A stretch of DNA of 64,000 nt from Streptomyces olivochromogenes (GCF_001514115.1 NZ_KQ948455.1:296709-360708), one strand, 5' to 3'; numbered from the stretch's first letter, positions 23,450 through 33,064 are shown. The notes: generated from the letters alone by a model not told the origin. Made by a program: numbers and translations.

Positions 23450-24547
23450 ATGCCACGCCGCACCGCGACGATGCTCGCCTCCACCCTGATCCTGATCGCG
23501 CTCCTGTGCGCGGGAGTGTTCATCAAAGTGCCGTACTCGGAGATGTCACCGGGGCCGACGGTGAACACGCTGGGCGAGCACGACGGCGAGCCGGTGCTGC
23601 AGATCTCCGGGCGCAAGACGTACCCGGCGACCGGGCACCTGAACATGACCACCGTCCGGGTCACCAGCGCCGACTACAACATGAACCTCGCAGAGGCCGT
23701 GTACGGGTGGCTCGCGCATGACAACAAGGTCGTGCCGCACGACACGCTCTACCCGGACGGCAAGACCGAGCAGCAGTCGACGCAGGAGAACGCCGAGGAG
23801 TTCAGCCAGTCCCAGGAGAGCGCCAAGGTGGCCGCTCTGAAGGAACTGGGCATCCCGGTGAAGTCCTGGGTGATCGTGTCGACCGTCGTCAAGGACTCCC
23901 CGGCCGAGGGCAGGCTGCACGCCGGTGACGTGATCAAGAGCGTCGACGGTACGGCCGTCAAGGCACCCGAAGACGTCGCCAAGCTGGTCACCAAGCACAA
24001 GCCCGGCGAGAAGGTCGTCTTCACGGTGGTGCCCGCCAAGGAGCAGGCCGCCGCCGAGAAGGCGGGCAAGACGGCCACCGCGACCACGGATGTGACCATC
24101 ACCACGGCGAAGTCCGGCGACAGCGGCGCGTCCCGGGCCATCGTCGGCATCTCGGCCGGGACCGATCACACGTTCCCGTTCAGCATCGACATCAAGCTCG
24201 CCGACGTCGGCGGTCCGAGCGCCGGGCTGATGTTCGCGCTGGGCATCGTGGACAAGCTGACCCCGGGCGACCTCACCGGCGGCAAGTTCGTCGCCGGCAC
24301 CGGCACCATCGACGACAGCGGAACCGTCGGTCCGATCGGCGGCATCGAGCTGAAGACGATCGGAGCGCGCGAGAAGGGCGCCCAGTACTTCCTGACGCCC
24401 AAGGACAACTGCGCGGCCGCCGCCAAGGACACCCCCGAGGGGCTCACCCTCGTCAAGGTCAACACCATCGACGACGCGATGAACGCCCTGAAGGACATCA
24501 GTTCCGGCAAGACCGCCGACCTGCCGAAGTGCACCACCAAGAGCTGA
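23450..24547 (+). CDS. membrane-anchored PDZ / Lon-type serine protease
   Basis: This 365-residue protein has an N-terminal signal anchor (residues about 7-27), a PDZ domain around 145-200, and a Lon-like proteolytic domain. The Ser of GGPSAGLMFALG and the Lys of GGIELKTIGA form the Ser-Lys dyad. It resembles B. subtilis YlbL and M. tuberculosis Rv3194c, which fits the shared gene block. It should act on the outer face of the membrane. The ATG is preceded by TACTGT at 7 nt and no ribosome site, a leaderless pattern. Confidence 0.88.
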   Translation: MPRRTATMLASTLILIALLCAGVFIKVPYSEMSPGPTVNTLGEHDGEPVLQISGRKTYPATGHLNMTTVRVTSADYNMNLAEAVYGWLAHDNKVVPHDTLYPDGKTEQQSTQENAEEFSQSQESAKVAALKELGIPVKSWVIVSTVVKDSPAEGRLHAGDVIKSVDGTAVKAPEDVAKLVTKHKPGEKVVFTVVPAKEQAAAEKAGKTATATTDVTITTAKSGDSGASRAIVGISAGTDHTFPFSIDIKLADVGGPSAGLMFALGIVDKLTPGDLTGGKFVAGTGTIDDSGTVGPIGGIELKTIGAREKGAQYFLTPKDNCAAAAKDTPEGLTLVKVNTIDDAMNALKDISSGKTADLPKCTTKS

Positions 24548-24587
24548 GGGACCGACCGGCGGCGGTACACACGGGCCGTACGGTGTG

Positions 24588-24623
24588 ATGGGGGCGCCCC
24601 CGGAAGTCCGGGGGCGCCCCCAT
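24588..24623. terminator. bidirectional terminator
   Basis: A perfect 17-bp inverted repeat (ATGGGGGCGCCCCCGGA and complement) with a 2-nt loop lies between convergent genes. Confidence 0.8.
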
Positions 24624-24640
24624 CCACGTACATCAGGACG

Positions 24641-25183
24641 TCAGTCCGCGAACGTCGCCGACAGCGCCTCCGCCAGGCCCGGCACCAGGCCCGCGCCCGT
24701 GAGGACCTCGGTCGGCGCGTCCTTCTCGCGCAGACGCAGTGCCGAGTCGCGGGTGCCGTCGCGCAGGACGCCGACCGTCATACGGACCTCCTGGCGGTCC
24801 GGGTGTTCGGCGACCCACTTCGCGAGCTTCTTGTCGCTCAGGCCCTCCGGGACGGAGGCCTCCGCGGACGGCGGCAGCATCAGCCGCTCCACGGTGAGCG
24901 CGCAGCCGACCACGGCGTCGGGCCAGGCGATGGTGCCGAGGAACTCGTCCAGCGGCTTGCCGGCAGGGATCTCGTCCTGCTCGATGGGGGTGAGACCGGT
25001 GGTCTCGGGCTCGTCCTGCAGGCCGAGCTGGGCCGCGAGGCCGGGCTCCTGGGCCCGCAGTCGCGCGGTGTCTACGAGGGCGAAAAGGCGAGCGGGCTGG
25101 TCCCAGCCGAGGCCGGAGGCGTACTCGTCGATCTCGAGTACGGCCCGGGTGAGCGGGCTCGCTGCCATGGGAGTGTTGGACAT
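24641..25183 (-). CDS. PPA1309 family protein
   Basis: This 180-residue protein matches the actinobacterial PPA1309 family in length and in segments such as PLTRAVLEIDEYASGLGWDQ near the N-terminus and RLREKDAPTEVLTGAGLVPG near the end. The function is unknown. Start ATG 25183 has AGGA 8 nt upstream; a GTG two codons earlier is an alternative. It is divergent from the UPF0182 gene. Confidence 0.8.
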   Translation of the reverse strand: MSNTPMAASPLTRAVLEIDEYASGLGWDQPARLFALVDTARLRAQEPGLAAQLGLQDEPETTGLTPIEQDEIPAGKPLDEFLGTIAWPDAVVGCALTVERLMLPPSAEASVPEGLSDKKLAKWVAEHPDRQEVRMTVGVLRDGTRDSALRLREKDAPTEVLTGAGLVPGLAEALSATFAD

Positions 25184-25334
25184 GGTCACAATCCTGCCTC
25201 GTTCGTACCCGGATCCGGGAACCGAGTAAAGCGTGAGTAAGTTGCATAGATGAGGCTCCACGATCACGGAGCCTGACGGATGGTCCGCTTCACGGGGACC
25301 TGACGGATCAACAGCGAACTTCGAGGTGCGCACC

Positions 25335-28300
25335 TTGGCTTTCCAGATGCCGGACCGCGGCGGAGGCCCGACGGGGCCACGGATCAGAGTGGGCCGACCG
25401 TCCCGGCGTGTCCGGACCCTGCTCATGACACTGGGCGTGCTGGCCGTGCTGGCCATGGCGTTCGTCATGTTCGCGGGGTTCTGGACGGACTGGCTCTGGT
25501 ACCGGTCGGTTCACTACTCGTCCGTCTTCACGACCACCCTGTGGACCAAGATCGGGCTCTTCTTCGTCTTCGGCCTGATCATGGCGGCCTCGGTCGGCGT
25601 GAACATCTGGCTGGCACACCGGCTGCGACCGCCGCTGAGCGCGATGTCGATGGAGCAGCAGAGCCTCGACCGGTACCGGATGGGGATCGCGCCCTACAAG
25701 AGGTGGCTGCTGCTCGGCATCACCTCTCTGGTGGGGCTGATCGCCGGCGCGTCGGCGTCGGGCCAGTGGCGTACCTGGCTGATGTGGGTGAACGGGGTCC
25801 CCTTCCACCAGAAGGACCCCCAGTTCCACCTCGACGTCTCCTTCTATGCCTTCGACCTGCCCTGGTACCGCTTCCTGCTCGGCTTCGGCTTCGCCGCCGC
25901 CGTGCTCTCGCTGATCGCCGCCGCGCTCACGCACTACCTCTACGGAGGGCTCAGGATCACCTCCCCGGGCGCGCGCGCCACGGCCGCGGCGACCGGGCAC
26001 CTGTCGGTGCTGCTGGGCGTCTTCGTCGCCCTGAAGGCGGTCGCCTACTGGCTCGACCGCTACGGACTCGCCGTGAAGTCCAGCGACTTCAAGGCGACCG
26101 GCAACTGGACGGGTCTCAGGTACGTCGACGCCAACGCGTATCTGCCCGCCAAGACGATCCTGTTCTGCATCGCCGTCATCTGCGCGCTGCTGTTCTTCGC
26201 CACCCTGTGGCGGCGCACCTGGCAGCTGCCCGTCATCGGCTTCGGCCTGATGGTGCTCTCGGCGATCCTCATCGGCGGTCTCTACCCGGCCATCGTGCAG
26301 AAGTTCCAGGTCCAGCCGAACGAGCAGGCCAAGGAAGCGCCGTACGTCGAGAAGAACCTGAAGGCGACCCGCGAGGCCTACGGCATCGACGGCACCCAGG
26401 TCTCGGAGTACGCGGGCAAGAGCGACACCACGGACAAGACCAAGCAGCGCGACGACGCCGACACCACGGCGAGCATCCGTCTGCTGGACCCGAACATCGT
26501 CTCGCCGACGTTCCAGCAGTTGCAGCAGATGAAGAACTACTACGCGTTCCCGACCAACCTGGACGTCGACCGGTACAGCAAGGACGGCAAGGACCAGGAC
26601 ACGGTCATCGGACTGCGCGAGCTGAACCTGAACGGCATTCCGAAGAACAACTGGATCAACGACCACTTCCGCTACACGCACGGATACGGCGTGGTGGCCG
26701 CCAAGGGCACCACGGCGACCTCCGGTGGCCGGCCCGTCTTCACCGAGTCCGACCTGCCGTCCAAGGGCGACCTGGGGACGTACGAGCAGCGGGTCTACTA
26801 CGGCGAGAAGACCACGCAGTACTCGATCGTCGGCGGTCCCCAGAAGGAGATCGACTACTCCGACGACAGCGGTGAGAAGACCACCAGCTACAAGGGCGAG
26901 AGCGGTGTCAGCCTCTCCAGCCCGGTCAACCGTGCCGCGTACGCCGTGGCGTTCGGCGAGCCGCAGATCCTCTACTCGGGCGCGATCGGCGAGGGTTCCC
27001 GGATCCTCTACAACCGCACCCCCAAGGACCGCGTCGAGGCGGTGGCCCCCTGGCTGACCATCGACGGCGACGCCTACCCGGCCGTGGTCGACGGCAAGAT
27101 CCAGTGGATCGTCGACGCCTACACCACGACCAACGGCTACCCGTACGCCTCCCGCACCACCCTCGGTGACACGACGGCGGACTCACTCACCGCGACCAAC
27201 AACCAGCGCGCGGTGGTGGCCCAGCAGAACCAGGTCAACTACATCCGCAACTCGGTGAAGGCGACCGTCGACGCGTACACCGGCGAGGTCAAGCTCTACC
27301 AGTGGGACACCAAGGACCCGGTCCTCAAGACCTGGATGAAGGCGTTCCCGAACACGGTGGAGCCGAAGACGGCCATCTCGCAGTCGCTCATGGACCATCT
27401 GCGGTACCCGCAGGACCTGTTCAAGGTCCAGCGCGAGCTGCTCACCCGCTACCACGTGAAGGACGCGCAGACGTTCCTCAGCGGCAGCGAGGTGTGGCAG
27501 GTCCCGGACGACCCGACCAACAAGTCGGGCAACGCGGTGCCGCCGTACTACCTGAGCATGCAGATGCCCGACCAGCAGGCGCAGACGTTCTCGCTGACGA
27601 CGACGTTCACGCCGAACGGCCGGGACAACCTGAGCGCCTTCATGTCGGTCGACTCCGAGGCGGGCACCAGTGACTACGGCAAGATCAGAATCCTGAAACT
27701 GCCGACCAGTGAACCCGTCGACGGGCCCAAACAGGTCCAGAGCCAGTTCAACTCCCAACAGGACATCGCCGAGTCGATCAGACTTCTGAAGGGCGGGGAC
27801 TCGGAAGTCGAGTACGGCAATCTGCTGACGGTTCCGCTCGACGGAGGACTGCTCTACGTGGAGCCCGTCTACGTACGCGGTGGCGACCTCAAGTACCCCT
27901 TGTTGCGCAAGGTGTTGGTGACTTACGGAGGCAACACCGCCTTCGAGGACACGCTCGACCAGGCGCTCAACAAGATCTTCGGGACGGACAGTACGACCAG
28001 TCCACCGGCCGACACGGGGACCACCCCACCGCCGACGTCGAGCAACCCGACGGTCCAACAGGCGCTCAGCGACGCCCAGAAGGCCTTCGAGCAGGGCCAG
28101 GACGCCCTCAAGAAGGGCGACTGGACGGCGTACGGGCAGGCGCAGAAGGATCTTCAGGACGCGCTGAAGCGGGCCGAGGACGCTCAGTCCAAGGCCGACA
28201 AGAGCGCCACCGGTGGCAGCGGCGGCAGCAAGAGCACCGACAAGGGGAGCAGCCCGAGCAGCAGTCCGAGCAGTAGTCCGAGCCCGAGTGGCAGCGGCAG

Positions 28301-28346
28301 TCCGAGCCCCAGTGGCAGCAGTAGTCCCAGCGGCGGTACGACCTAG
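25335..28346 (+). CDS. UPF0182 (COG1615) large membrane protein
   Basis: This 1003-residue protein has about seven transmembrane helices in the first 330 residues. A large extracytoplasmic domain follows, then a Ser/Gly/Pro-rich low-complexity tail of about 70 residues. UPF0182 proteins are conserved in actinobacteria and their function is unknown. I chose TTG 25335 because a strong ribosome site GAGGTG lies exactly 6 nt upstream. GTG 25326 overlaps that site and ATG 25347 has no site of its own. Confidence 0.85.
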   Translation: MAFQMPDRGGGPTGPRIRVGRPSRRVRTLLMTLGVLAVLAMAFVMFAGFWTDWLWYRSVHYSSVFTTTLWTKIGLFFVFGLIMAASVGVNIWLAHRLRPPLSAMSMEQQSLDRYRMGIAPYKRWLLLGITSLVGLIAGASASGQWRTWLMWVNGVPFHQKDPQFHLDVSFYAFDLPWYRFLLGFGFAAAVLSLIAAALTHYLYGGLRITSPGARATAAATGHLSVLLGVFVALKAVAYWLDRYGLAVKSSDFKATGNWTGLRYVDANAYLPAKTILFCIAVICALLFFATLWRRTWQLPVIGFGLMVLSAILIGGLYPAIVQKFQVQPNEQAKEAPYVEKNLKATREAYGIDGTQVSEYAGKSDTTDKTKQRDDADTTASIRLLDPNIVSPTFQQLQQMKNYYAFPTNLDVDRYSKDGKDQDTVIGLRELNLNGIPKNNWINDHFRYTHGYGVVAAKGTTATSGGRPVFTESDLPSKGDLGTYEQRVYYGEKTTQYSIVGGPQKEIDYSDDSGEKTTSYKGESGVSLSSPVNRAAYAVAFGEPQILYSGAIGEGSRILYNRTPKDRVEAVAPWLTIDGDAYPAVVDGKIQWIVDAYTTTNGYPYASRTTLGDTTADSLTATNNQRAVVAQQNQVNYIRNSVKATVDAYTGEVKLYQWDTKDPVLKTWMKAFPNTVEPKTAISQSLMDHLRYPQDLFKVQRELLTRYHVKDAQTFLSGSEVWQVPDDPTNKSGNAVPPYYLSMQMPDQQAQTFSLTTTFTPNGRDNLSAFMSVDSEAGTSDYGKIRILKLPTSEPVDGPKQVQSQFNSQQDIAESIRLLKGGDSEVEYGNLLTVPLDGGLLYVEPVYVRGGDLKYPLLRKVLVTYGGNTAFEDTLDQALNKIFGTDSTTSPPADTGTTPPPTSSNPTVQQALSDAQKAFEQGQDALKKGDWTAYGQAQKDLQDALKRAEDAQSKADKSATGGSGGSKSTDKGSSPSSSPSSSPSPSGSGSPSPSGSSSPSGGTT

Positions 28347-28488
28347 GGCGGCGGTACGGGCCAGGGCGCCGGCCGGTCCGTCGGGCCGGCCGGCGGCTGG
28401 TCCGGTTCGGATCGGCCGGTGGTCAGAGGCCACCTCCGCTGCTGGTCAGAGGCCCCCTCCGCGCCGTGGTACGGTTGCAACACAACGG

Positions 28489-28562
28489 CGCGGGGTGGAG
28501 CAGCTCGGTAGCTCGCTGGGCTCATAACCCAGAGGTCGCAGGTTCAAATCCTGTCCCCGCTA
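28489..28562 (+). tRNA. initiator tRNA-fMet (CAT)
   Basis: This 74-nt tRNA has anticodon CAT and three G-C pairs in the anticodon stem (GGG/CCC). The first acceptor pair is mismatched (C1 opposite T72). Both features mark an initiator tRNA. CCA is not encoded. It is identical to the copy at 30838. Confidence 0.95.
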
Positions 28563-28571
28563 CTGAAAAGT

Positions 28572-28604
28572 GAAGGCCCGGATCCTCACAGGATCCGGGC
28601 CTTC
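28572..28604 (+). terminator. terminator of the first tRNA-fMet
   Basis: A perfect 15-bp inverted repeat (GAAGGCCCGGATCCT and complement) starts 10 nt after the tRNA. Confidence 0.8.
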
Positions 28605-28827
28605 GCTGTGTGCGCACACGTGTACTGCACCCGTATGACGACCTGAGCAGGGCGCGTACGTGGGGTGCCTGCGGCGACCATGGGCGACGCGCCGAAGACT
28701 GCGCCATCCGTGGGGAGTTGGGAGAACTGTGTTTGACTTGTCTCTCTGTGGGCATGTCGACAAAACGCTGAAGTGACCTCACTGACTGCGGTATACCAGG
28801 TGTACCCAGGTTGCAGGTGGTGCGACG

Positions 28828-30651
28828 ATGGACGTTATGGGGGACAAGGCAACTCTGTTGGATACAGGGCGTTTTGCGCAGCCTTCAGACCGGGACGAAA
28901 CCGGCGAGGCTGCCGAGGAAGCACGTCAGCGGCTCGCCGCCGAGGCCGGCGACGTCGAGGCGATGAGTGTCCTCGGAGCGATGCTGCTGCGCCGTGGCGA
29001 TCTCGACGGAGCCGAGCCTCAGTTGCGTGCTGCCACCGCCGCCGGTGACCGCGCCGCCGCCAACAACCTCGGTGTCCTCCTGCACCAGCGCGGGTACGCC
29101 GACGAGGCCGCCGGGTGGTGGCGGATCGCCGCCGTCGCCGGGTCCGCGGCCGCCGCGCACGCGCTCGGGCGCTATCACCGGGAGCGGGGAGACGAGCCTG
29201 CCGCCGAGTACTGGCTGCGCCAGTCCGCCGAGCAGGGGCATGCCCTCGGGGCGTACGCGCTCGCCGATCTGCTGGAGCACCGCAGTGACGTCGGCGCGGA
29301 GCAGTGGATGCGGGCGGCCGCCGAGCGGGGACACCGCGAGGCGGCGTACCGGCTCGCTCGCACGCTCGACCGCAAGGCCGCGGACGCGGGCGAGGGCAGG
29401 GGCGACAACGGTGTCATGGGGGTCATAGGAGCCGCCGGTGAAGAGGCCGAGCAGTGGTACCGGCAGGCCGCCGCGCGGGGGCACCGGCGGGCCGCGCTGC
29501 ACCTCGGGGCGATCCTGGAGAAGCGGGGGCACCTCAAGGAGGCGGGGCGCTGGTATCTGACGTCCGCCAAGGACGGGGAAGCGCGGGCCGCCTGCGCGCT
29601 CGGGTTCCTGCTGCGGGACGCCGGGGACACGGAGAGCGCGGCCGTGTGGTGGCTGCGGGCCGCCCAGGACGGGGACGGGAACGCCGCGAACGCACTGGGG
29701 GCGCTGCACGCCGAGCGCGGCGAGACGCAGACCGCGGAGCGGTGGTATCGGGCCGCCATGGACGCCGGTGATGTGAACGGCGCGTACAACCTCGGGCTGC
29801 TCTGCGCCGAGCAGGGGCGGACCGCGCAGGCCGAGCAGTGGTATCGGCGGGCCGCGTACGCGGGGCACCGTGAGGCCGCGAACGCGCTGGCGATCCTGTT
29901 GCTTCAGGTCGGGGACTCGGCCGGGGCAGAGCCCTGGTTCTCCAAGGCCGCGGAGGCCGGGAGTGTGGACGCCGCGTTCAATCTCGGGATCCTGCATGCC
30001 GGGCGGGGGAGCGAGGACGACGAGGAGGCGGCGCTGCGGTGGTACGAGCGGGCGGCTTCCGCCGGGCACACCGAGGCGGCGCTGCAGGTCGGGATCGCGC
30101 GGCTGCGGGACGGGGACGAGCTGGAGGCGGAGCGGCATCTGAGGTGTGCCGCGGGGGGCGGTAGCGCGGAGGCCGCGTACCGGCTGGCCGCCGTGCTCGA
30201 CGCTCGGCGGCCGCCGGCGCCCGCGCATGAGCTCGGGGAGCCGACGCAGGAGAAGAGCGAGTGCGAGGAGTGGTACGAGCGGGCTGCCTCCCTGGGGCAT
30301 CGGCGGGCGCAGGTGCGGGTCGGGATGCTCGCCGCGGCTCGGGGTGATGTGGTGGAGGCGGCTCGGTGGTACCGGTCGGCGGCGGAGGCCGGGTCTCGGA
30401 ACGGGGCCTTCAATCTGGGGCTGCTGTTGGCCCGGGAGGGGAGTGAGCCGGAGGCCGCGTTGTGGTGGACCCGGGCGGCGGATGCGGGGCATGGGCGGGC
30501 GGCGCTTCGGCTTGCGCTCGTGTATGCGCGGCGGGGGGAGTTGGCGGAGGGGCAGCGGTGGGCTGATCGGGCGGTGTCGCTGGGGCCTGCGGAGGTGGCT
30601 GAGCGGGCGGCTCGGTTGCGGGATGCGTTGCGGCAGGAGTTGTCCGCGTGA
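28828..30651 (+). CDS. Sel1/TPR-like repeat protein
   Basis: This 607-residue protein consists almost entirely of 36-residue helical hairpins of Sel1 type, with repeated AAxxGH..A...LG..L...G....AE.WYR patterns (for example EQWYRRAAYAGHREAANALA). There are about 14 units. Such solenoids scaffold protein complexes. AGGTGG lies 7 nt before ATG 28828. No signal peptide or enzymatic domain is seen. The upstream region has two GGTATACC/GGTGTACC elements near 28789-28806 that may be regulatory. The gene sits alone between two identical tRNA genes. Confidence 0.85.
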   Translation: MDVMGDKATLLDTGRFAQPSDRDETGEAAEEARQRLAAEAGDVEAMSVLGAMLLRRGDLDGAEPQLRAATAAGDRAAANNLGVLLHQRGYADEAAGWWRIAAVAGSAAAAHALGRYHRERGDEPAAEYWLRQSAEQGHALGAYALADLLEHRSDVGAEQWMRAAAERGHREAAYRLARTLDRKAADAGEGRGDNGVMGVIGAAGEEAEQWYRQAAARGHRRAALHLGAILEKRGHLKEAGRWYLTSAKDGEARAACALGFLLRDAGDTESAAVWWLRAAQDGDGNAANALGALHAERGETQTAERWYRAAMDAGDVNGAYNLGLLCAEQGRTAQAEQWYRRAAYAGHREAANALAILLLQVGDSAGAEPWFSKAAEAGSVDAAFNLGILHAGRGSEDDEEAALRWYERAASAGHTEAALQVGIARLRDGDELEAERHLRCAAGGGSAEAAYRLAAVLDARRPPAPAHELGEPTQEKSECEEWYERAASLGHRRAQVRVGMLAAARGDVVEAARWYRSAAEAGSRNGAFNLGLLLAREGSEPEAALWWTRAADAGHGRAALRLALVYARRGELAEGQRWADRAVSLGPAEVAERAARLRDALRQELSA

Positions 30652-30837
30652 GTTTGTGGCGGTGGGGTGGGTGGGGGCTGGGCTTGGGCTGGGCCCTGGA
30701 CCTTTGCGGGGCTGCGCCCCTGCGCCCTGCCGGGCTGGCTCTGGGGGTGACCCTGGAGCTCCGCTCGCCCGTGTTCAAGGGGGCGTCTATGGGATTTGCA
30801 CTGGTCCACCTGGTTGACGTAATGTTCAGTTCATCGA

Positions 30838-30911
30838 CGCGGGGTGGAGCAGCTCGGTAGCTCGCTGGGCTCATAACCCAGAGGTCGCAGGTTCAAATCC
30901 TGTCCCCGCTA
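30838..30911 (+). tRNA. initiator tRNA-fMet (CAT), second copy
   Basis: It is identical base for base to 28489-28562, including the C1/T72 mismatch and the GGG/CCC anticodon stem. TTGACG lies about 25 nt upstream as a likely -35. Confidence 0.95.
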
Positions 30912-30920
30912 CTTGAAGGC

Positions 30921-30957
30921 GAAGGGCCCAGATCATTTAGATCTGGGCCCTTCGGCG
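30921..30957 (+). terminator. terminator of the second tRNA-fMet
   Basis: A 14-bp perfect inverted repeat (GAAGGGCCCAGATC and complement) with a 5-nt loop, followed by GGCGTTTT. Confidence 0.85.
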
Positions 30958-30983
30958 TTTTCGAGGGGTGCGGGGGTAAGCGG

Positions 30984-31013
30984 AAGCCCCGGCGTCCGTG
31001 GAGGCCGGGGCTT
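30984..31013 (-). terminator. terminator of the Fur/PerR gene
   Basis: AAGCCCCGGC and GCCGGGGCTT pair around a 10-nt loop, just downstream of the convergent regulator gene. Confidence 0.65.
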
Positions 31014-31022
31014 TCGGGGGAG

Positions 31023-31439
31023 TCAGGCTGATGCGCAGGTGGGGCACAGGCCCCGGTATGTCACCTCTACGTCCGAGACCGTGAAGCCGAAGCGCTCCGA
31101 GTCGGGGAGGTCGGCGAGCGGGTTGCCGCTCGGGTGGACGTCGCGGATCGAGCCGCACTGGGCGCAGACCAGGTGGTGGTGCGGATGGTGCGCGTTCGGG
31201 TCGTAGCGCTTGGCGCGCTTGTCCGTCGCGACTTCCAGCACCTCGCCGAGCGAGACCAGCTCACCCAGCGTGTTGTAGACGGTCGCCCGGGAGATCTCGG
31301 GCAGCTTGGCGACGGCCCGGGCGTGCACCTCGTCGGCCGTCAGATGGACGTGCTCGCCGTCGAGGACCTCGGCCACGACACGCCGCTGCGCGGTCATTCG
31401 CCATCCGCGTCCGCGCAGTCGTTCCAACAGGTCACTCAT
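31023..31439 (-). CDS. catR: Fur-family peroxide-sensing repressor (CatR/PerR-like)
   Basis: A 138-residue Fur-family protein. It has an N-terminal winged helix (RMTAQRRVVAEVL ... ISRATVYNTLGELV), the metal-binding His run HHPHHHLV, and two CxxC zinc pairs (CAQC and CPTC). The residue after the first pair is Asp (CGSIRDV), as in PerR; iron-sensing Fur has Glu there. It should repress the divergent catalase gene and be inactivated by peroxide. I use ATG 31439. The frame extends upstream to 31538 through the promoter region, which is unlikely to be translated. Confidence 0.88.
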   Translation of the reverse strand: MSDLLERLRGRGWRMTAQRRVVAEVLDGEHVHLTADEVHARAVAKLPEISRATVYNTLGELVSLGEVLEVATDKRAKRYDPNAHHPHHHLVCAQCGSIRDVHPSGNPLADLPDSERFGFTVSDVEVTYRGLCPTCASA

Positions 31440-31499
31440 ACAGGCCAGCTTAACAGCAAGGTGACCAGATCCCGAATGGGTGTGAAGTTGGATGCATGC

Positions 31500-31527
31500 T
31501 TGATTTGGATATTGTCTAATGTAGGAT
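31500..31527 (+). promoter_or_regulatory. catalase promoter with candidate repressor site
   Basis: TTGATT (31500-31505), a 16-nt spacer and TAGGAT (31522-31527) form a good vegetative promoter. The spacer is unusually AT-rich and contains the inverted repeat ATTGTCTAAT, a plausible Fur/PerR-type operator that would block polymerase. Confidence 0.6.
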
Positions 31528-31612
31528 CGGTTCGGCATTGGGCATTGGATGGGACCGGGCGTGACCGGTCCGGAGTGACCCGGAATAGCCCGGAATGACG
31601 CAGGAGGCGCAC

Positions 31613-33064
31613 GTGACGCAGGGACCGCTTACGACGGAGGCCGGCGCGCCGGTGGCCGACAACCAGAACAGCGAGACCGCGGGCGCCGGCGGCCCGGTGC
31701 TCGTTCAGGACCAGCTGCTTCTCGAGAAGCTCGCCCACTTCAATCGCGAGCGCATCCCGGAGCGTGTCGTGCACGCCCGTGGCGCCGCCGCCTACGGCAC
31801 CTTCACGGTCACCGCGGATGTCACCCGGTACACCCGCGCCACGTTCCTCTCCGAGGTCGGCAAGCAGACCGAGACCTTTCTGCGGTTCTCGACGGTGGCC
31901 GGCAACCTCGGCTCCGCGGACGCGGTCCGTGACCCCCGCGGCTTCGCGCTGAAGTTCTACACCGAGGACGGCAACTACGACCTCGTCGGCAACAACACCC
32001 CGGTGTTCTTCATCAAGGACGCCATCAAGTTCCCCGACTTCATCCACACGCAGAAGCGCGACCCCTACACCGGCTCGCAGGAGGCCGACAACGTGTGGGA
32101 CTTCTGGGGCCTCAGCCCCGAGAGCACGCACCAGGTGACCTGGCTCTTCGGTGACCGGGGGATTCCTGCCTCCTACCGCCACCTCAACGGGTACGGCTCG
32201 CACACGTACCAGTGGAACAACGAGGCCGGCGAGGTCTTCTGGGTCAAGTACCACTTCAAGACCGACCAGGGAATCAAGAACCTCACCCAGGCGGAGGCCG
32301 ACAGGCTCGCCGGTGAGGACCCCGACTCCCACCAGCGCGACCTGCGCGAGGCCATCGAGCGCCGTGAGTTCCCGTCCTGGACCGTGCAGGTGCAGATCAT
32401 GCCGGCGGCCGACGCGGCGACGTACCGGTTCAACCCGTTCGACCTCACCAAGGTGTGGCCGCACGAGGACTACCCGCCGATCGAGATCGGCAGGCTGGAG
32501 CTCAACCGCAACCCGGAGAACATCTTCGCCGAGGTCGAGCAGTCCATCTTCTCGCCGGCGCACTTCGTGCCGGGTATCGGGCCTTCCCCCGACAAGATGC
32601 TTCAGGGGCGGCTCTTCGCCTATGGCGACGCGCACCGCTACCGCGTCGGCATCAACGCCGACCACCTGCCGGTGAACCGTCCGCACGCCGCCGAGGCGCG
32701 CACGAACTCCCGTGACGGCTCCCTGTACGACGGCCGCCACAAGGGCGCGAAGAACTACGAGCCGAACAGCTTCGGCGGTCCGTTCCAGACGGACCGGCCG
32801 CTGTGGCAGCCGATCGCGGTGACCGGCCACACCGGTGAGACCGAGGCGCCGTCCCACTCCGAGGACGACGACTTCGTGCAGGCGGGCAGTCTGTACCGCC
32901 TGATGTCGGAGGACGAGCAGGGGCGGCTGATCGCGAACCTGGCGGGGTTCATCGCCAAGGTCTCCCGTGACGACATCGCCGAGCGCGCGATCAACAACTT
33001 CCGTCAGGCTGACGAAGACTTCGGCAAGCGGCTGGAGGTCGCGGTCCAGGCCCTGCGCGGCTGA
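31613..33064 (+). CDS. katA: monofunctional heme catalase (small-subunit type)
   Basis: This 483-residue catalase has the distal His region RVVHARGAAAYGTF, the distal Asn region VGNNTPVFF, and the proximal heme-Tyr motif RLFAYGDAHRYRVG. Length fits clade-3 small-subunit catalases. It decomposes hydrogen peroxide in the cytoplasm. GTG 31613 is preferred because AGGAGG lies 5 nt upstream; the ATG at 31595 precedes that site. It is divergently transcribed from the PerR-like regulator, which implies direct local control. Confidence 0.95.
   Translation: MTQGPLTTEAGAPVADNQNSETAGAGGPVLVQDQLLLEKLAHFNRERIPERVVHARGAAAYGTFTVTADVTRYTRATFLSEVGKQTETFLRFSTVAGNLGSADAVRDPRGFALKFYTEDGNYDLVGNNTPVFFIKDAIKFPDFIHTQKRDPYTGSQEADNVWDFWGLSPESTHQVTWLFGDRGIPASYRHLNGYGSHTYQWNNEAGEVFWVKYHFKTDQGIKNLTQAEADRLAGEDPDSHQRDLREAIERREFPSWTVQVQIMPAADAATYRFNPFDLTKVWPHEDYPPIEIGRLELNRNPENIFAEVEQSIFSPAHFVPGIGPSPDKMLQGRLFAYGDAHRYRVGINADHLPVNRPHAAEARTNSRDGSLYDGRHKGAKNYEPNSFGGPFQTDRPLWQPIAVTGHTGETEAPSHSEDDDFVQAGSLYRLMSEDEQGRLIANLAGFIAKVSRDDIAERAINNFRQADEDFGKRLEVAVQALRG

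Noticed and set aside
28489..30911. tRNA-borne integrated element
   Set aside because: No integrase, excisionase or att-like partial tRNA copy is present. Both tRNAs are complete, and the intervening gene is a single Sel1 protein.
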